From the NCBI GenBank assembly GCA_964512645.1, contig CAZEJS010000007.1, positions 30,336-94,335 on the forward strand: a DNA stretch of 64,000 nucleotides. Reading direction: 5' to 3'. The notes beneath the pieces are model-generated. The model had not been told where the DNA came from. It worked only from the letters and a program-made list of their open reading frames with translations, and made no database searches. Of the stretch, positions 26,289-34,301 are shown piece by piece; position 1 is the stretch's first letter, and each line of letters starts with the position of its first letter. Origin of the DNA: CAZEJS01 sp964512645 (GTDB lineage: Bacteria > Actinomycetota > Geothermincolia > Fen-727 > Anoxymicrobiaceae). A program made the position numbers and the translations under genes.

Positions 26289-26350
26289 CGGTCACCTCAC
26301 TGTGAGTCTGCGGAATTGGTTTCGCGGCATCCGCTCCGGCATATGCGGTG

Positions 26351-26356
26351 ATTATA
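26351..26356 (-). promoter_or_regulatory. -10 element for the lipoprotein gene
   Basis: On the minus strand a perfect TATAAT lies 62 bp before the lipoprotein start. No clear -35 matches. The rest of 26289-26481 is the spacer to the divergent oxidoreductase. Confidence 0.35.
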
Positions 26357-26481
26357 ACGCTGCGGCATGGCGCGAGATACCCCGCCCGACAGGTGTTGCA
26401 ACCGCCGTTGTCGTAGAATACTTCGGGCGGCGTCCGCCGCCCGCGCGCACGGCAGGCGGCTATCGAGCGGAACGGTTTCAC

Positions 26482-28362
26482 GTGGACGGATATACAGGCA
26501 AGCTCCTGAACCTCAACCTGAGCGACGGCTCGGGGAAGGAATTCATCGTTCCCGAGGAGGTCGTACAGAAATACGTCGGCGGGAGGGGACTCGGTTCCTG
26601 GCTCCTCTACAAGGGCCTCGAACCCCATGTGGACCCCCTCTCGGCGGAGAACGTGCTGCTCCTTATGACCGGGCCCCTGACCGGCCTGGGCATCCCGTCG
26701 CTCAACCACACCATGGTCTGCACCAAGTCCCCGCTCACCGGGACGCTCCTGACCTCGTCCATAGCCGGGGATTTCGCGGGCAAGCTCAAGTCGTGCGGCT
26801 ATGACGGGGTAATCCTCAGGGGGCGTTCGCCGAGGCCGGTGATCGTCGACATCACCGAAGGACGCTGGAAGATACGGGACGCCGGCAAACTCTGGGGCGC
26901 CAACGTTATTCGCACCCAGGAGCTCCTGGAGAGCAGGGTGGCCAGCGTCGTCTGCATAGGACCGGCGGGCGAGAACACGGTTCGCTACGCGACCATCGTT
27001 TCGGGCGAGCACACCGCCCAGAGAGGCGGGGCCGGCGCGGTGTTGGGGTCGAAACGGGTGAAGGCCATCAGGGTCGGGGGTGCGTTCGAGGCCACGGTCT
27101 TCGACAGGGACCGCATGGAAGGGCCGGTCGGGACCATCAAGGAGAGGCTCAAGGTCGTCGAGCGCTACCCCAGGTACGGCACCGCCGGCAACCTGGAAAT
27201 CGCCAACGAGAAAGGCGTGCTGCCGGCGAGGAACTTTTCGTCGGGCACGTTCGAGAGCGCGATGAAGATCAGCGGTGAGGCGCTCAGGTCGCAGATACGG
27301 CGCAAGGGAGAGGCCTGCCAGGGCTGTCCGGTGGACTGCACAACCGAGATGAAGCTTGCCACCGGCGCCGGCACGCTGCGCGTCAAGGGCCCCGGCTACC
27401 AGCCCCTGGTGATGCTTGGCAGCAACCTCCTCATAGACGACCTGGAGTGCATCACCAGGAACAACTACCTGTGCTACCTGCTGGGCATGGACCCCATTAG
27501 CGCCGGTGGGACCATCGCCTTCGCGATGGAGCTGGCCGAGCGCGCCCGGATGGACCTGCCGCTGCACTTCGGGAGCGGCGCGGAGATAGGACCTCTCCTG
27601 AACCTGATAGCCCAGCGAAAAGGCCCGGGCGACGAGCTTGCCGACGGCGCCACGAGCCTGATGCTCAAGTACGGCTACTCCGACCTGGCCATGTCGGTCA
27701 AGGGGATGGAGATGCCCGGGTACGACCCGCGAGGATGCTGGGGCCAGGGCCTCGCGTACGCCACCTGCCCAACGGGCGCGAGCCACATGGGCTCTATGAT
27801 GGTCTCGGCGGAATCGCTGGGCAGGCCCGTTGCCGTACCGGGGCCCCGGAGCCCGGGCAAAGTCAAGCTCACGATCTTCTCACAGAACATGTACGCGGGC
27901 CTGGACTGCCTGGTGGCCTGCCACAAGGCGGGGTTCTGCCTGCTGACCGTACCGGAATGGATAGCCCGCCTGCCCTCCTGGATGATCGGTTTCTTCGCCG
28001 GCCGGATGCCCGGCCCCTCGGCGAGAGTAGTAGACATCGGCCCGTACCACAGGGCGCTCTCGTTCGCCACGGGTATCCAGTACACCCGTGGCGCGCTCTT
28101 GAGGGTCGGGGAGCGCACGTTCAACCTGGAGAGGCTGTTCAACCTGCGCGAAGGCCTCACCAGCAAGGACGACAGCCTTCCCCTGCGTTTCGTCGGGGAG
28201 CCGCTCCGCGATGGCCCGTCGAGCGGCAAGGTCGTGCCGCTGACCAAGATGCTGCTCAAGTACTACCGGCTTCGCGGCTGGAACGAGGTCGGGATACCGA
28301 CGATCGCCCACCTCAAACGCCTCGCCATCGACGAGCGCCCGACCGGCGTCGGCCTCTCCTGA
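26482..28362 (+). CDS. aldehyde:ferredoxin oxidoreductase family (tungsten) enzyme
   Basis: 626 residues. The N-terminal domain (GYTGKLLNLNLSD, VQKYVGGRGLGSWLLYKGLE) binds the bis-pterin tungsten cofactor; GIPSLNHTMVCTKSPLTG and AGENTVRYATIVSGEHT are conserved. The 4Fe-4S ligands are CQGCPVDC plus the distal Cys in LVACHKAGFC. Oxidation of an aldehyde to the carboxylate with ferredoxin as acceptor, or reversal with low-potential electrons. GTG 26482 gives the normal start; its ribosome site is poor. No moaD/tungsten transport genes are adjacent. It sits in an insertion between recO/uppS and glyQS. Confidence 0.93.
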   Translation: MDGYTGKLLNLNLSDGSGKEFIVPEEVVQKYVGGRGLGSWLLYKGLEPHVDPLSAENVLLLMTGPLTGLGIPSLNHTMVCTKSPLTGTLLTSSIAGDFAGKLKSCGYDGVILRGRSPRPVIVDITEGRWKIRDAGKLWGANVIRTQELLESRVASVVCIGPAGENTVRYATIVSGEHTAQRGGAGAVLGSKRVKAIRVGGAFEATVFDRDRMEGPVGTIKERLKVVERYPRYGTAGNLEIANEKGVLPARNFSSGTFESAMKISGEALRSQIRRKGEACQGCPVDCTTEMKLATGAGTLRVKGPGYQPLVMLGSNLLIDDLECITRNNYLCYLLGMDPISAGGTIAFAMELAERARMDLPLHFGSGAEIGPLLNLIAQRKGPGDELADGATSLMLKYGYSDLAMSVKGMEMPGYDPRGCWGQGLAYATCPTGASHMGSMMVSAESLGRPVAVPGPRSPGKVKLTIFSQNMYAGLDCLVACHKAGFCLLTVPEWIARLPSWMIGFFAGRMPGPSARVVDIGPYHRALSFATGIQYTRGALLRVGERTFNLERLFNLREGLTSKDDSLPLRFVGEPLRDGPSSGKVVPLTKMLLKYYRLRGWNEVGIPTIAHLKRLAIDERPTGVGLS

Positions 28363-28397
28363 CCTCGACGGGGGCGCCCCGGTGAGAGGCGCCGTCT

Positions 28398-29117
28398 TCA
28401 GAGGGCGCCGAACTTGCGGGTGCGCCGGTTATACTCGACAACGGCATCTTCGAGGTCCGCCGTGCGAAAATCCGGCCAGAGGGTATCGGTGACGTAAAGC
28501 TCCGCGTAGGCCAGCTCCCAGAGCAGGAAGTTGCTTATGCGCATCTCCCCGGCGGTCCTCACCATCAAGTCGTAATCGGTCACGTCGGGGAGGTACAGGT
28601 GCCGGCCCACCGTCTTCTCGTTGATGCTTCCCGGCTTCAGCCGGCCCGAGGCGACGTCGGCGGCTATCGCCCTGACGGCATCGACGATCTCCGCCCGCCC
28701 GCCGTAGTTGAAGGCGACATTGAGCTTCATCCCGGTGTTCCCGCCGGTGATCTCCTCGGACTCTCCCATCTTGCGTGCCAGGGACCTGTGGACTCGGTTG
28801 CGCCTGCCGATGAACCGGATCTTCACGTTGTGCTCGTCGAACAGGGCGACCCTCCTGTCGAGCAGGTCCCTGTTGAAGTTCATCAGGAAACGCACCTCGT
28901 CCGCGGGGCGCTTCCAGTTCTCCGTGGAGAAGGCGTACAGGGTCAGGGCCTCGATCCCCATCTCCGAGGCTCCCACCACAACGTCGGTCACCGCCTTCTC
29001 GCCCTCACGGTGCCCTTCAATACGGGGCAGGTCCCTCCGCGTGGCCCAGCGGCCGTTCCCGTCCATGATGATCGCCACATTTCGCGGCACGTCCATCCCC
29101 TTCAGCCTGGAACTCAT
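28398..29117 (-). CDS. uppS: isoprenyl transferase (undecaprenyl diphosphate synthase)
   Basis: 239 residues. VAIIMDGNGRWATRR holds the catalytic Asp; LTLYAFSTENWKRPADEV is the second block and RTAGEMRISNFLLWELAYAE the third, all diagnostic of cis-prenyl transferases. It makes the C55 lipid carrier for peptidoglycan. ATG 29117 follows GGAGGTTGAG. Closely follows recO, in the usual era-recO-uppS neighbourhood. Confidence 0.96.
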   Translation of the reverse strand: MSSRLKGMDVPRNVAIIMDGNGRWATRRDLPRIEGHREGEKAVTDVVVGASEMGIEALTLYAFSTENWKRPADEVRFLMNFNRDLLDRRVALFDEHNVKIRFIGRRNRVHRSLARKMGESEEITGGNTGMKLNVAFNYGGRAEIVDAVRAIAADVASGRLKPGSINEKTVGRHLYLPDVTDYDLMVRTAGEMRISNFLLWELAYAELYVTDTLWPDFRTADLEDAVVEYNRRTRKFGAL

Positions 29118-29141
29118 CTCAACCTCCGCTTCTAGAAGACC

Positions 29142-29972
29142 TCACGGCAGCTCCCGCCGGACCCGGTGCGTGCGAAACTCCCTTTCCATCCAGTGCTCCA
29201 GGACCTTTCCCATGAGCACCCCCGCTTCCCCGGACACCGATTCGTCGATTTCCGGCGGCCATTCCCCCAGCGCGTGCTCCGACATCCATTCCAGCGCCCG
29301 GGCGCAACCGTCGCCGACCATTATGAGCCCGCCCCGACCGGCCGCGCCGCACGAGCGGCAGGAGGAGCATACCAGGCCGCCCAGCGGCAGAGAGAACCAG
29401 GTCGCGCCCTCCGGCGGGGCGCCGCAACCGGCACACCGCGCGACCATCAGCTCGAACCCGGCGTGAGCCATCACCTTGAAACCGAAGAACGCCGCGGCGA
29501 AAGGGGCGTCCGCGGGGCGGTCTTTCAACAGTTGGAGGCCGAGCAGGACGAGGTCGTACAACCCGGGGTCCGGCTGGTGCTCGGCCGCCAGGGTGTCGGC
29601 CAGCTCCGCCATCGACGATGCCGTCACGAAGAGGCCCAGGTCGTCCCGGAGCTCCTGGAACGAGGTCACGATCTCGGCCTGCTTGACGACGTCCATGCTG
29701 CGCCCCCGGTGGAGGTGGAGCCTCGCGCGGGTGAGCGGCTCCAGCCGCGCGCCGAACCTGCTGGTCGTTTTCCGCACGCCCTTGCCCACCGCCGAACGTT
29801 TCCCGTGTTCCCTGGTGAGCAGGCGCAGGATCTTGTCCGATTCGCCGAGCCTGTAACTGCGCAGGACGATGCCCTCGTCGTGGTAATCGGGTCTTTCCCG
29901 CCCTGTACGCGCGCTCACATCTTCCCGCGGGGTCCCGGGGGCGCGCTCGCGTGCGGGTTTACCTCGAGCCAA
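29142..29972 (-). CDS. recO: DNA repair protein RecO
   Basis: 276 residues. HDEGIVLRSYRLGESDKIL opens the OB-fold domain after an Arg/Pro-rich tail of about 30 residues, GAVGKGVRKTTSRFG-type basic loop (here SAVGKGVRKTTSRFGARL) follows, and a four-Cys zinc element CAGCGAPPEG with CSSCRSCG lies in the C-terminal domain. Helps RecR load RecA at gaps. The start overlaps the deoC end by 14 bp. Confidence 0.95.
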   Translation of the reverse strand: MARGKPARERAPGTPREDVSARTGRERPDYHDEGIVLRSYRLGESDKILRLLTREHGKRSAVGKGVRKTTSRFGARLEPLTRARLHLHRGRSMDVVKQAEIVTSFQELRDDLGLFVTASSMAELADTLAAEHQPDPGLYDLVLLGLQLLKDRPADAPFAAAFFGFKVMAHAGFELMVARCAGCGAPPEGATWFSLPLGGLVCSSCRSCGAAGRGGLIMVGDGCARALEWMSEHALGEWPPEIDESVSGEAGVLMGKVLEHWMEREFRTHRVRRELP

Positions 29973-30720
29973 GGAACTCCTCGATTATTTCCGGCCCGGC
30001 ACTGGTGCCGATCCTGTTCGCCCCGGCCTCGATCATGTCGCGCGTCTCCTTCCAGGTGCGAATCCCGCCCGCGGCCTTCACGCCCATCTCTCTGCCGACC
30101 ACAGAACGCATCAGCCGCACGTCCTCGACGGTCGCTCCGCCGGGCCCGAGGCCCGTAGCCGTCTTGACGAAGTCGAGCCCCGATTCCATGGCCATCCGGC
30201 AGGCCTCCCGCTTCCCCTCGCCGTCCAGGTAAGGGGTTTCCAGGATCAGCTTGACGACGACGGGGCCACGGAGGGTGGTCCTCTCCCACTCGCGCACCGA
30301 AGCCACGACGGCCTCGAGGTCTTCCTGTACGATGTCCCATTCGCCGGAAACCGCGGCGGATACGTTCATCACCACATCGATTTCCGTCGCCCCCTCGTCG
30401 AGCGCGGTTACGGCCTCGGCGGCCTTGACCTCGGGGGTAGCGTACCCGAAAGGAAACGACACCGGCACGCCAATCCCGACGTTCGACGATCCGAGCAGGC
30501 CCTCGGCCAGGGGTGCGTAACACGGCGGCACGAAGATGTTCCTGAACCCGTATTCGCGGGCGCGGGCCATGAACGCCGAATAATCGCCGATAGAGGCTTC
30601 CGGTCTGAGCAGAGTGTAATCGATCATCATCGCCACCTGCTCGACCGACAGCTCGTCGGGGTCGGCGGGTCCGGCTTTGACCGCCCCGGGGTCCCGCCCG
30701 GCGGTTTCCTCTCCGTCCAT
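29959..30720 (-). CDS. deoC: deoxyribose-phosphate aldolase
   Basis: 253 residues. MIDYTLLRPEASIGDYSAF, the Schiff-base Lys in FVKTATGLGPGGATVEDV and the second Lys in MGVKAAGGIRTW are complete. Cleaves deoxyribose 5-phosphate to acetaldehyde and glyceraldehyde 3-phosphate. The N-terminal 25 residues are a disordered extension. ATG 30720 follows GGGAGG. In the era-mgtE-deoC-recO-uppS run. Confidence 0.96.
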   Translation of the reverse strand: MDGEETAGRDPGAVKAGPADPDELSVEQVAMMIDYTLLRPEASIGDYSAFMARAREYGFRNIFVPPCYAPLAEGLLGSSNVGIGVPVSFPFGYATPEVKAAEAVTALDEGATEIDVVMNVSAAVSGEWDIVQEDLEAVVASVREWERTTLRGPVVVKLILETPYLDGEGKREACRMAMESGLDFVKTATGLGPGGATVEDVRLMRSVVGREMGVKAAGGIRTWKETRDMIEAGANRIGTSAGPEIIEEFLGSR

Positions 30721-30747
30721 CCAGGTTCCTCCCGTTCCGCGAAAGCT

Positions 30748-32097
30748 CTATATGAGCAACGTTCCTATCGCCAGGTATATAGCCAGGCTGAGCACGTCCA
30801 TCGTCGTCCCCAGCAGCGGCCCGGATACGACCCGGGGGTCCCGCCTCAACACCTTGAGCGTCACCGGGAAGGCGCATCCTACGAAGACGGCGGCCACTAC
30901 CGCCAGCGCCAGCGAGAGGCCAAGGGTCACGCCGACGGAAGCCGGCTGGCCGAAGGCGAAGGCGATGCCCGCCACTACCCCGCCGGTGGCGATGCCGACC
31001 ATTACGCCCCAGGCAACCTCCCCGGCGACGGCGCGCAGCGTCGACCCCTTCATCCTCTCTCCCGTGGACAGCCAGCGCCCCATGATCGTCGAGGACTGCA
31101 CCGCGATGTTCCCACCCATCGTAACCAGCAGCGGAATGAAGAAGACCAGCACGATGAACCGGGTGAAATGCGGCGAATAGAGCTTCAGAAGCCCTCCGGC
31201 GACAAGCACTTCGACCACGACGGCCGTCATGAACCACGGCAGCCTGCGGCCCAGGTCCGAGAAGAGGCCGCCGGCTGCGGGCTCCTCCTCCAACCCGGTA
31301 GCCCCGGCGAACCGGAGCATGTCTTCCTCGGCCTCGTCGCCGAACACGTCAGTGACGTCATCGACGGTGACGATGCCCAGCATCTTCCTGTTCTCGTCCA
31401 CCACCGGCACGGCCAGGAGGTCGTACTTGCTGATGGCCTCGGCAACCTCCTCCTGGTTCTCGTCCGGGAGCACGGAGATGACTTCCCTGGTCACCATGTC
31501 TCCCACCCGGCGGTCTCCCGGGGAGATGATCAACTCCCGGAGCGAGAGGACGCCGTGAATCAGCCCCTCCTCGGAGACCGCGTACACGTAGTAGATGGTC
31601 TCCACCTCGGGGGACACCCCGCGGAGGAATTCGATCGCCTCGTCGGCGGTGGCCTCCGGCGACACCGCGATGTAGTCGGTCGTCATCAGGCCGCCGGCGG
31701 TATCGTCCTCGTACGCCAGGAGCTCCTCCAGCTCGCCGGCGTCCTCCCGCCCAAAGAGCTTGAGCATCCGCTCGCGCCGGGCGCGGGGTATGTCGCCCAG
31801 GAGGTCCACGGCCTCGTCCACCGGCATGCTCGCAAGGAGCTCGCGCAACTCCCCGGTCCGCAGGCGCGCCGCCACGACTACCTGGTGGGACTCGTCCATC
31901 TCCAGCAGCATCCGCGCGGCCTGGGCGGGGTCCATCCCCACCAGGAGTTCGACCTCGTCGTCCACACCGAGGCGGGATAGTATCTCGGCCCCGTCGGCGG
32001 CGTGGAGGTTGCCCACGGTCGTCTTCGCCCGCTCCAGATCGCCGCGCTCGAGCATGTCGCGCACGGCTTCCAGGATCACCCTGTTGCGCTCTTCCAT
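30748..32097 (-). CDS. mgtE: magnesium transporter MgtE
   Basis: 449 residues. The N-domain superhelix (LERGDLERAKTTVGNLHAAD) is followed by two CBS domains (LMTTDYIAVSPEATADEAI, VGDMVTREVISVLPDENQEE) and five C-terminal transmembrane segments, with the conserved PLLVTMGGNIAVQSS motif in TM2-3. The CBS/N domains close the channel when cytosolic Mg2+ is high. No Shine-Dalgarno precedes the ATG, but a -10 box is 6 nt upstream, suggesting a leaderless transcript. Confidence 0.95.
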   Translation of the reverse strand: MEERNRVILEAVRDMLERGDLERAKTTVGNLHAADGAEILSRLGVDDEVELLVGMDPAQAARMLLEMDESHQVVVAARLRTGELRELLASMPVDEAVDLLGDIPRARRERMLKLFGREDAGELEELLAYEDDTAGGLMTTDYIAVSPEATADEAIEFLRGVSPEVETIYYVYAVSEEGLIHGVLSLRELIISPGDRRVGDMVTREVISVLPDENQEEVAEAISKYDLLAVPVVDENRKMLGIVTVDDVTDVFGDEAEEDMLRFAGATGLEEEPAAGGLFSDLGRRLPWFMTAVVVEVLVAGGLLKLYSPHFTRFIVLVFFIPLLVTMGGNIAVQSSTIMGRWLSTGERMKGSTLRAVAGEVAWGVMVGIATGGVVAGIAFAFGQPASVGVTLGLSLALAVVAAVFVGCAFPVTLKVLRRDPRVVSGPLLGTTMDVLSLAIYLAIGTLLI

Positions 32098-32103
32098 GGT
32101 TAG

Positions 32104-32109
32104 ATTGTA
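32104..32109 (-). promoter_or_regulatory. -10 element, possible leaderless mgtE transcript
   Basis: On the minus strand TACAAT is followed by six bases and then the mgtE ATG, so transcription would begin at or next to the A of the start codon. No -35 consensus; the ATG has no Shine-Dalgarno. A CGGCGGC/GCCGCCG hairpin lies just upstream. Confidence 0.45.
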
Positions 32110-32169
32110 ATACGAACGTCCGGCGGCCCGTGGGTTGCCGCCGCCGGGAGCGAAGAGCGTCCGGCGGGC

Positions 32170-33072
32170 TCAGGTGTAATCGAGGCGCTTGATGAACTCG
32201 AGGTTCTTCGACCAGTCCTTCTCTACTTTGACCCGCAGGTCGAGAAATACCTTGTTGCCCAGCAGGGGCTCGATCTCCCTGCGGGCGCGGGAGCCGATCT
32301 CCTTGACCGTTCGCCCTCCCTTCCCGACAATGATGCCTTTCTGGGATTCGCGCTCCACGTAGATGACCGCCTCCACGTCGACAAGGTCGTCGCGCCCCTC
32401 CCTGGACCTCACGTCCTCGACCAGCACCGCGACGCTGTGCGGCACCTCTTCGCGGGTAAGCTGGAGGGCCTTCTCGCGGATCAGCTCGGCGGTGAGGACG
32501 CGCTCCGGCTGGTCGCTCACCACGTTCTCCGGGAAGTACCGCGGTCCGGCAGGAAGGAAACTCTTGAGCAGCCCCACCAGGGTGTCCACGCCGGTGCCGG
32601 CCTTGGAAGATACCGGCACCACCTCGGAGAAATCGAACATGTGCCCGACGACATCGAGCTGCGACATCACGCGCGCCGGCTCGAGCAGGTCGATCTTGTT
32701 CACCACCGCGACGGCCGGGGTGTCGACCTTCTGGAGTTCGCCGGCGATGAAGACGTCACCGCTGCCTATCGTCTGCGCCCCGTCGAGGACGAACACCGTC
32801 ACGTCAACGTCTCGCAGCGTTGAAAGCACCATGGCGTTGAGCCGCTCTCCCAGCGCGTCCCGGGGCTTGTGGAACCCCGGGGTATCGACGAAGATCATCT
32901 GCTCGGTCGACGACGTCAGGACCGCTTTGATCCGGTTGCGGGTCGTCTGCGGCTTGTCCGAGGTGATCGCCAGCTTACGCCCGGCCAGCGTGTTCAGCAG
33001 CGTCGACTTGCCCACGTTGGGCCTGCCCACCAGGCTGATGAACCCCGAACGGTACTCCTGGTCTTCGTCCAT
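32170..33072 (-). CDS. era: GTPase Era
   Basis: 300 residues. G1 GRPNVGKSTLLN, G2 KPQTTRNRI, G3 DTPGFH, G4 NKID and the G5 SSKAGTGV are intact, followed by a C-terminal KH domain with GIIVGKGGRTVKEIGSRAR. Binds 16S rRNA during 30S assembly. ATG 33072 is chosen because it gives the canonical start (DEDQEYRSGFISLVGR); 34 codons upstream are in frame but unconserved. Confidence 0.96.
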   Translation of the reverse strand: MDEDQEYRSGFISLVGRPNVGKSTLLNTLAGRKLAITSDKPQTTRNRIKAVLTSSTEQMIFVDTPGFHKPRDALGERLNAMVLSTLRDVDVTVFVLDGAQTIGSGDVFIAGELQKVDTPAVAVVNKIDLLEPARVMSQLDVVGHMFDFSEVVPVSSKAGTGVDTLVGLLKSFLPAGPRYFPENVVSDQPERVLTAELIREKALQLTREEVPHSVAVLVEDVRSREGRDDLVDVEAVIYVERESQKGIIVGKGGRTVKEIGSRARREIEPLLGNKVFLDLRVKVEKDWSKNLEFIKRLDYT

Positions 33073-33119
33073 CAGAGCTCTTCGCCTCCCAGAGCGTTCG
33101 GGGGGACCCGCCTCCCCGG

Positions 33120-34289
33120 TCACGTCCCCTGCGGAAATCTCCGCATGCCTATATTGAGAAGGAGCCCGACGCACAAGAAGTTCACAACGAGCGACGTCCC
33201 CCCGTAACTCATGAACGGCAGGGGCACTCCCGTTATCGGCATGATGCCCATCGCCATGCCCACATTGACCAGTATCTGGAAAAAGAGCATCACCACGATA
33301 CCGACGGCCACCATCATGCCGAACGGCTCGCGCGCCGTCATCGCTATTTTCAGGGCCCTCCAGAGCAGCACCGCGAAGAGCCCGAGGAGGATCGCCCCGC
33401 CGATGAAGCCGAGCTCCTCTCCCACCACCGAGAAGATGAAGTCGGTGTGGTGCTCGGGAATGAACTTCAGGTTGGTCTGGGTCCCCCGGAAGAGGCCCTT
33501 CCCTATCAACTGCCCCGAGCCTATGGCGATCTTCGACTGCAGCAGGTTGTAACCGCTGTGCAGGGGGTCCATGTCCGGGTTAACGAACACGACCAGCCGG
33601 TTCAACTGGTACGACTTCAGAAGCCTGAGCCCTATCGCGGCTACTACCGCCAGCACCGTACCGGCGCCCAGCGCCGCCATCTGCTTCCACTTCGCCCCGC
33701 CGACCAGCAGCATGCCCACCATCACCACGAACACCGAGAGCGCCACCCCCAGGTCCGGCTCCAGGAAGATGAAGAACACCGCGGCGATCCCTATCCCCAG
33801 CGCCTGCAGGAAATCCTTGTTCGATTCAAGTTCCATGTGCCTGTCCGCGATGAAGGTGGCCAGCATCAGGATGACCGACACCTTGGCGATCTCCGAGGGC
33901 TGCATCGGGAAGAAACCCAGCGGGATCCACCTGTGTGCCCCGTTGATCGCCGGAAACGCCAGGACGACGACAAGCAGGAGCATCGAGACCGCGTAGACTG
34001 CCTTCGAATACGGCATGAGCTTTCTGTAGTCGAAGCCCGCGCCCAGCAGCATCACTGCTACGGCCAGTATCAGGAACATCCCCTGCTTCTTGAGGTAGTA
34101 CGTCGAAGGGATATCGGCCCTGGTGGCGCTGAAGATCATCAGGACCCCGAAGACGCCCAGGGTCAGCGCCGAGAAGAGCAGCAGCTTGTCCATCTTCCGG
34201 AAAGGGAGCCGTTTCACGATCTCACTGGGGGCGCTCGTGCGCACCAGCCCCGGAGAGAACTCCGCCGTGCCCCTTCTTTCGTTCATCAT
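33120..34289 (-). CDS. rodA: SEDS glycosyltransferase RodA
   Basis: 389 residues with about ten membrane segments. KQGMFLILAVAVMLLGAGFDY, GAHRWIPLGFFPMQPSEIAKV and GYNLLQSKIAIGSGQLIGKG with PFMSYGGTSLVVNFLCVGLL identify the RodA/FtsW family; FIPEHHTDFIFSVVGEELGF is the catalytic loop region. Polymerises lipid II with PBP2. Starts 12 bp after the mrdA stop. Confidence 0.96.
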   Translation of the reverse strand: MMNERRGTAEFSPGLVRTSAPSEIVKRLPFRKMDKLLLFSALTLGVFGVLMIFSATRADIPSTYYLKKQGMFLILAVAVMLLGAGFDYRKLMPYSKAVYAVSMLLLVVVLAFPAINGAHRWIPLGFFPMQPSEIAKVSVILMLATFIADRHMELESNKDFLQALGIGIAAVFFIFLEPDLGVALSVFVVMVGMLLVGGAKWKQMAALGAGTVLAVVAAIGLRLLKSYQLNRLVVFVNPDMDPLHSGYNLLQSKIAIGSGQLIGKGLFRGTQTNLKFIPEHHTDFIFSVVGEELGFIGGAILLGLFAVLLWRALKIAMTAREPFGMMVAVGIVVMLFFQILVNVGMAMGIMPITGVPLPFMSYGGTSLVVNFLCVGLLLNIGMRRFPQGT

Positions 34290-34301
34290 GCGACCACCGG
34301 C

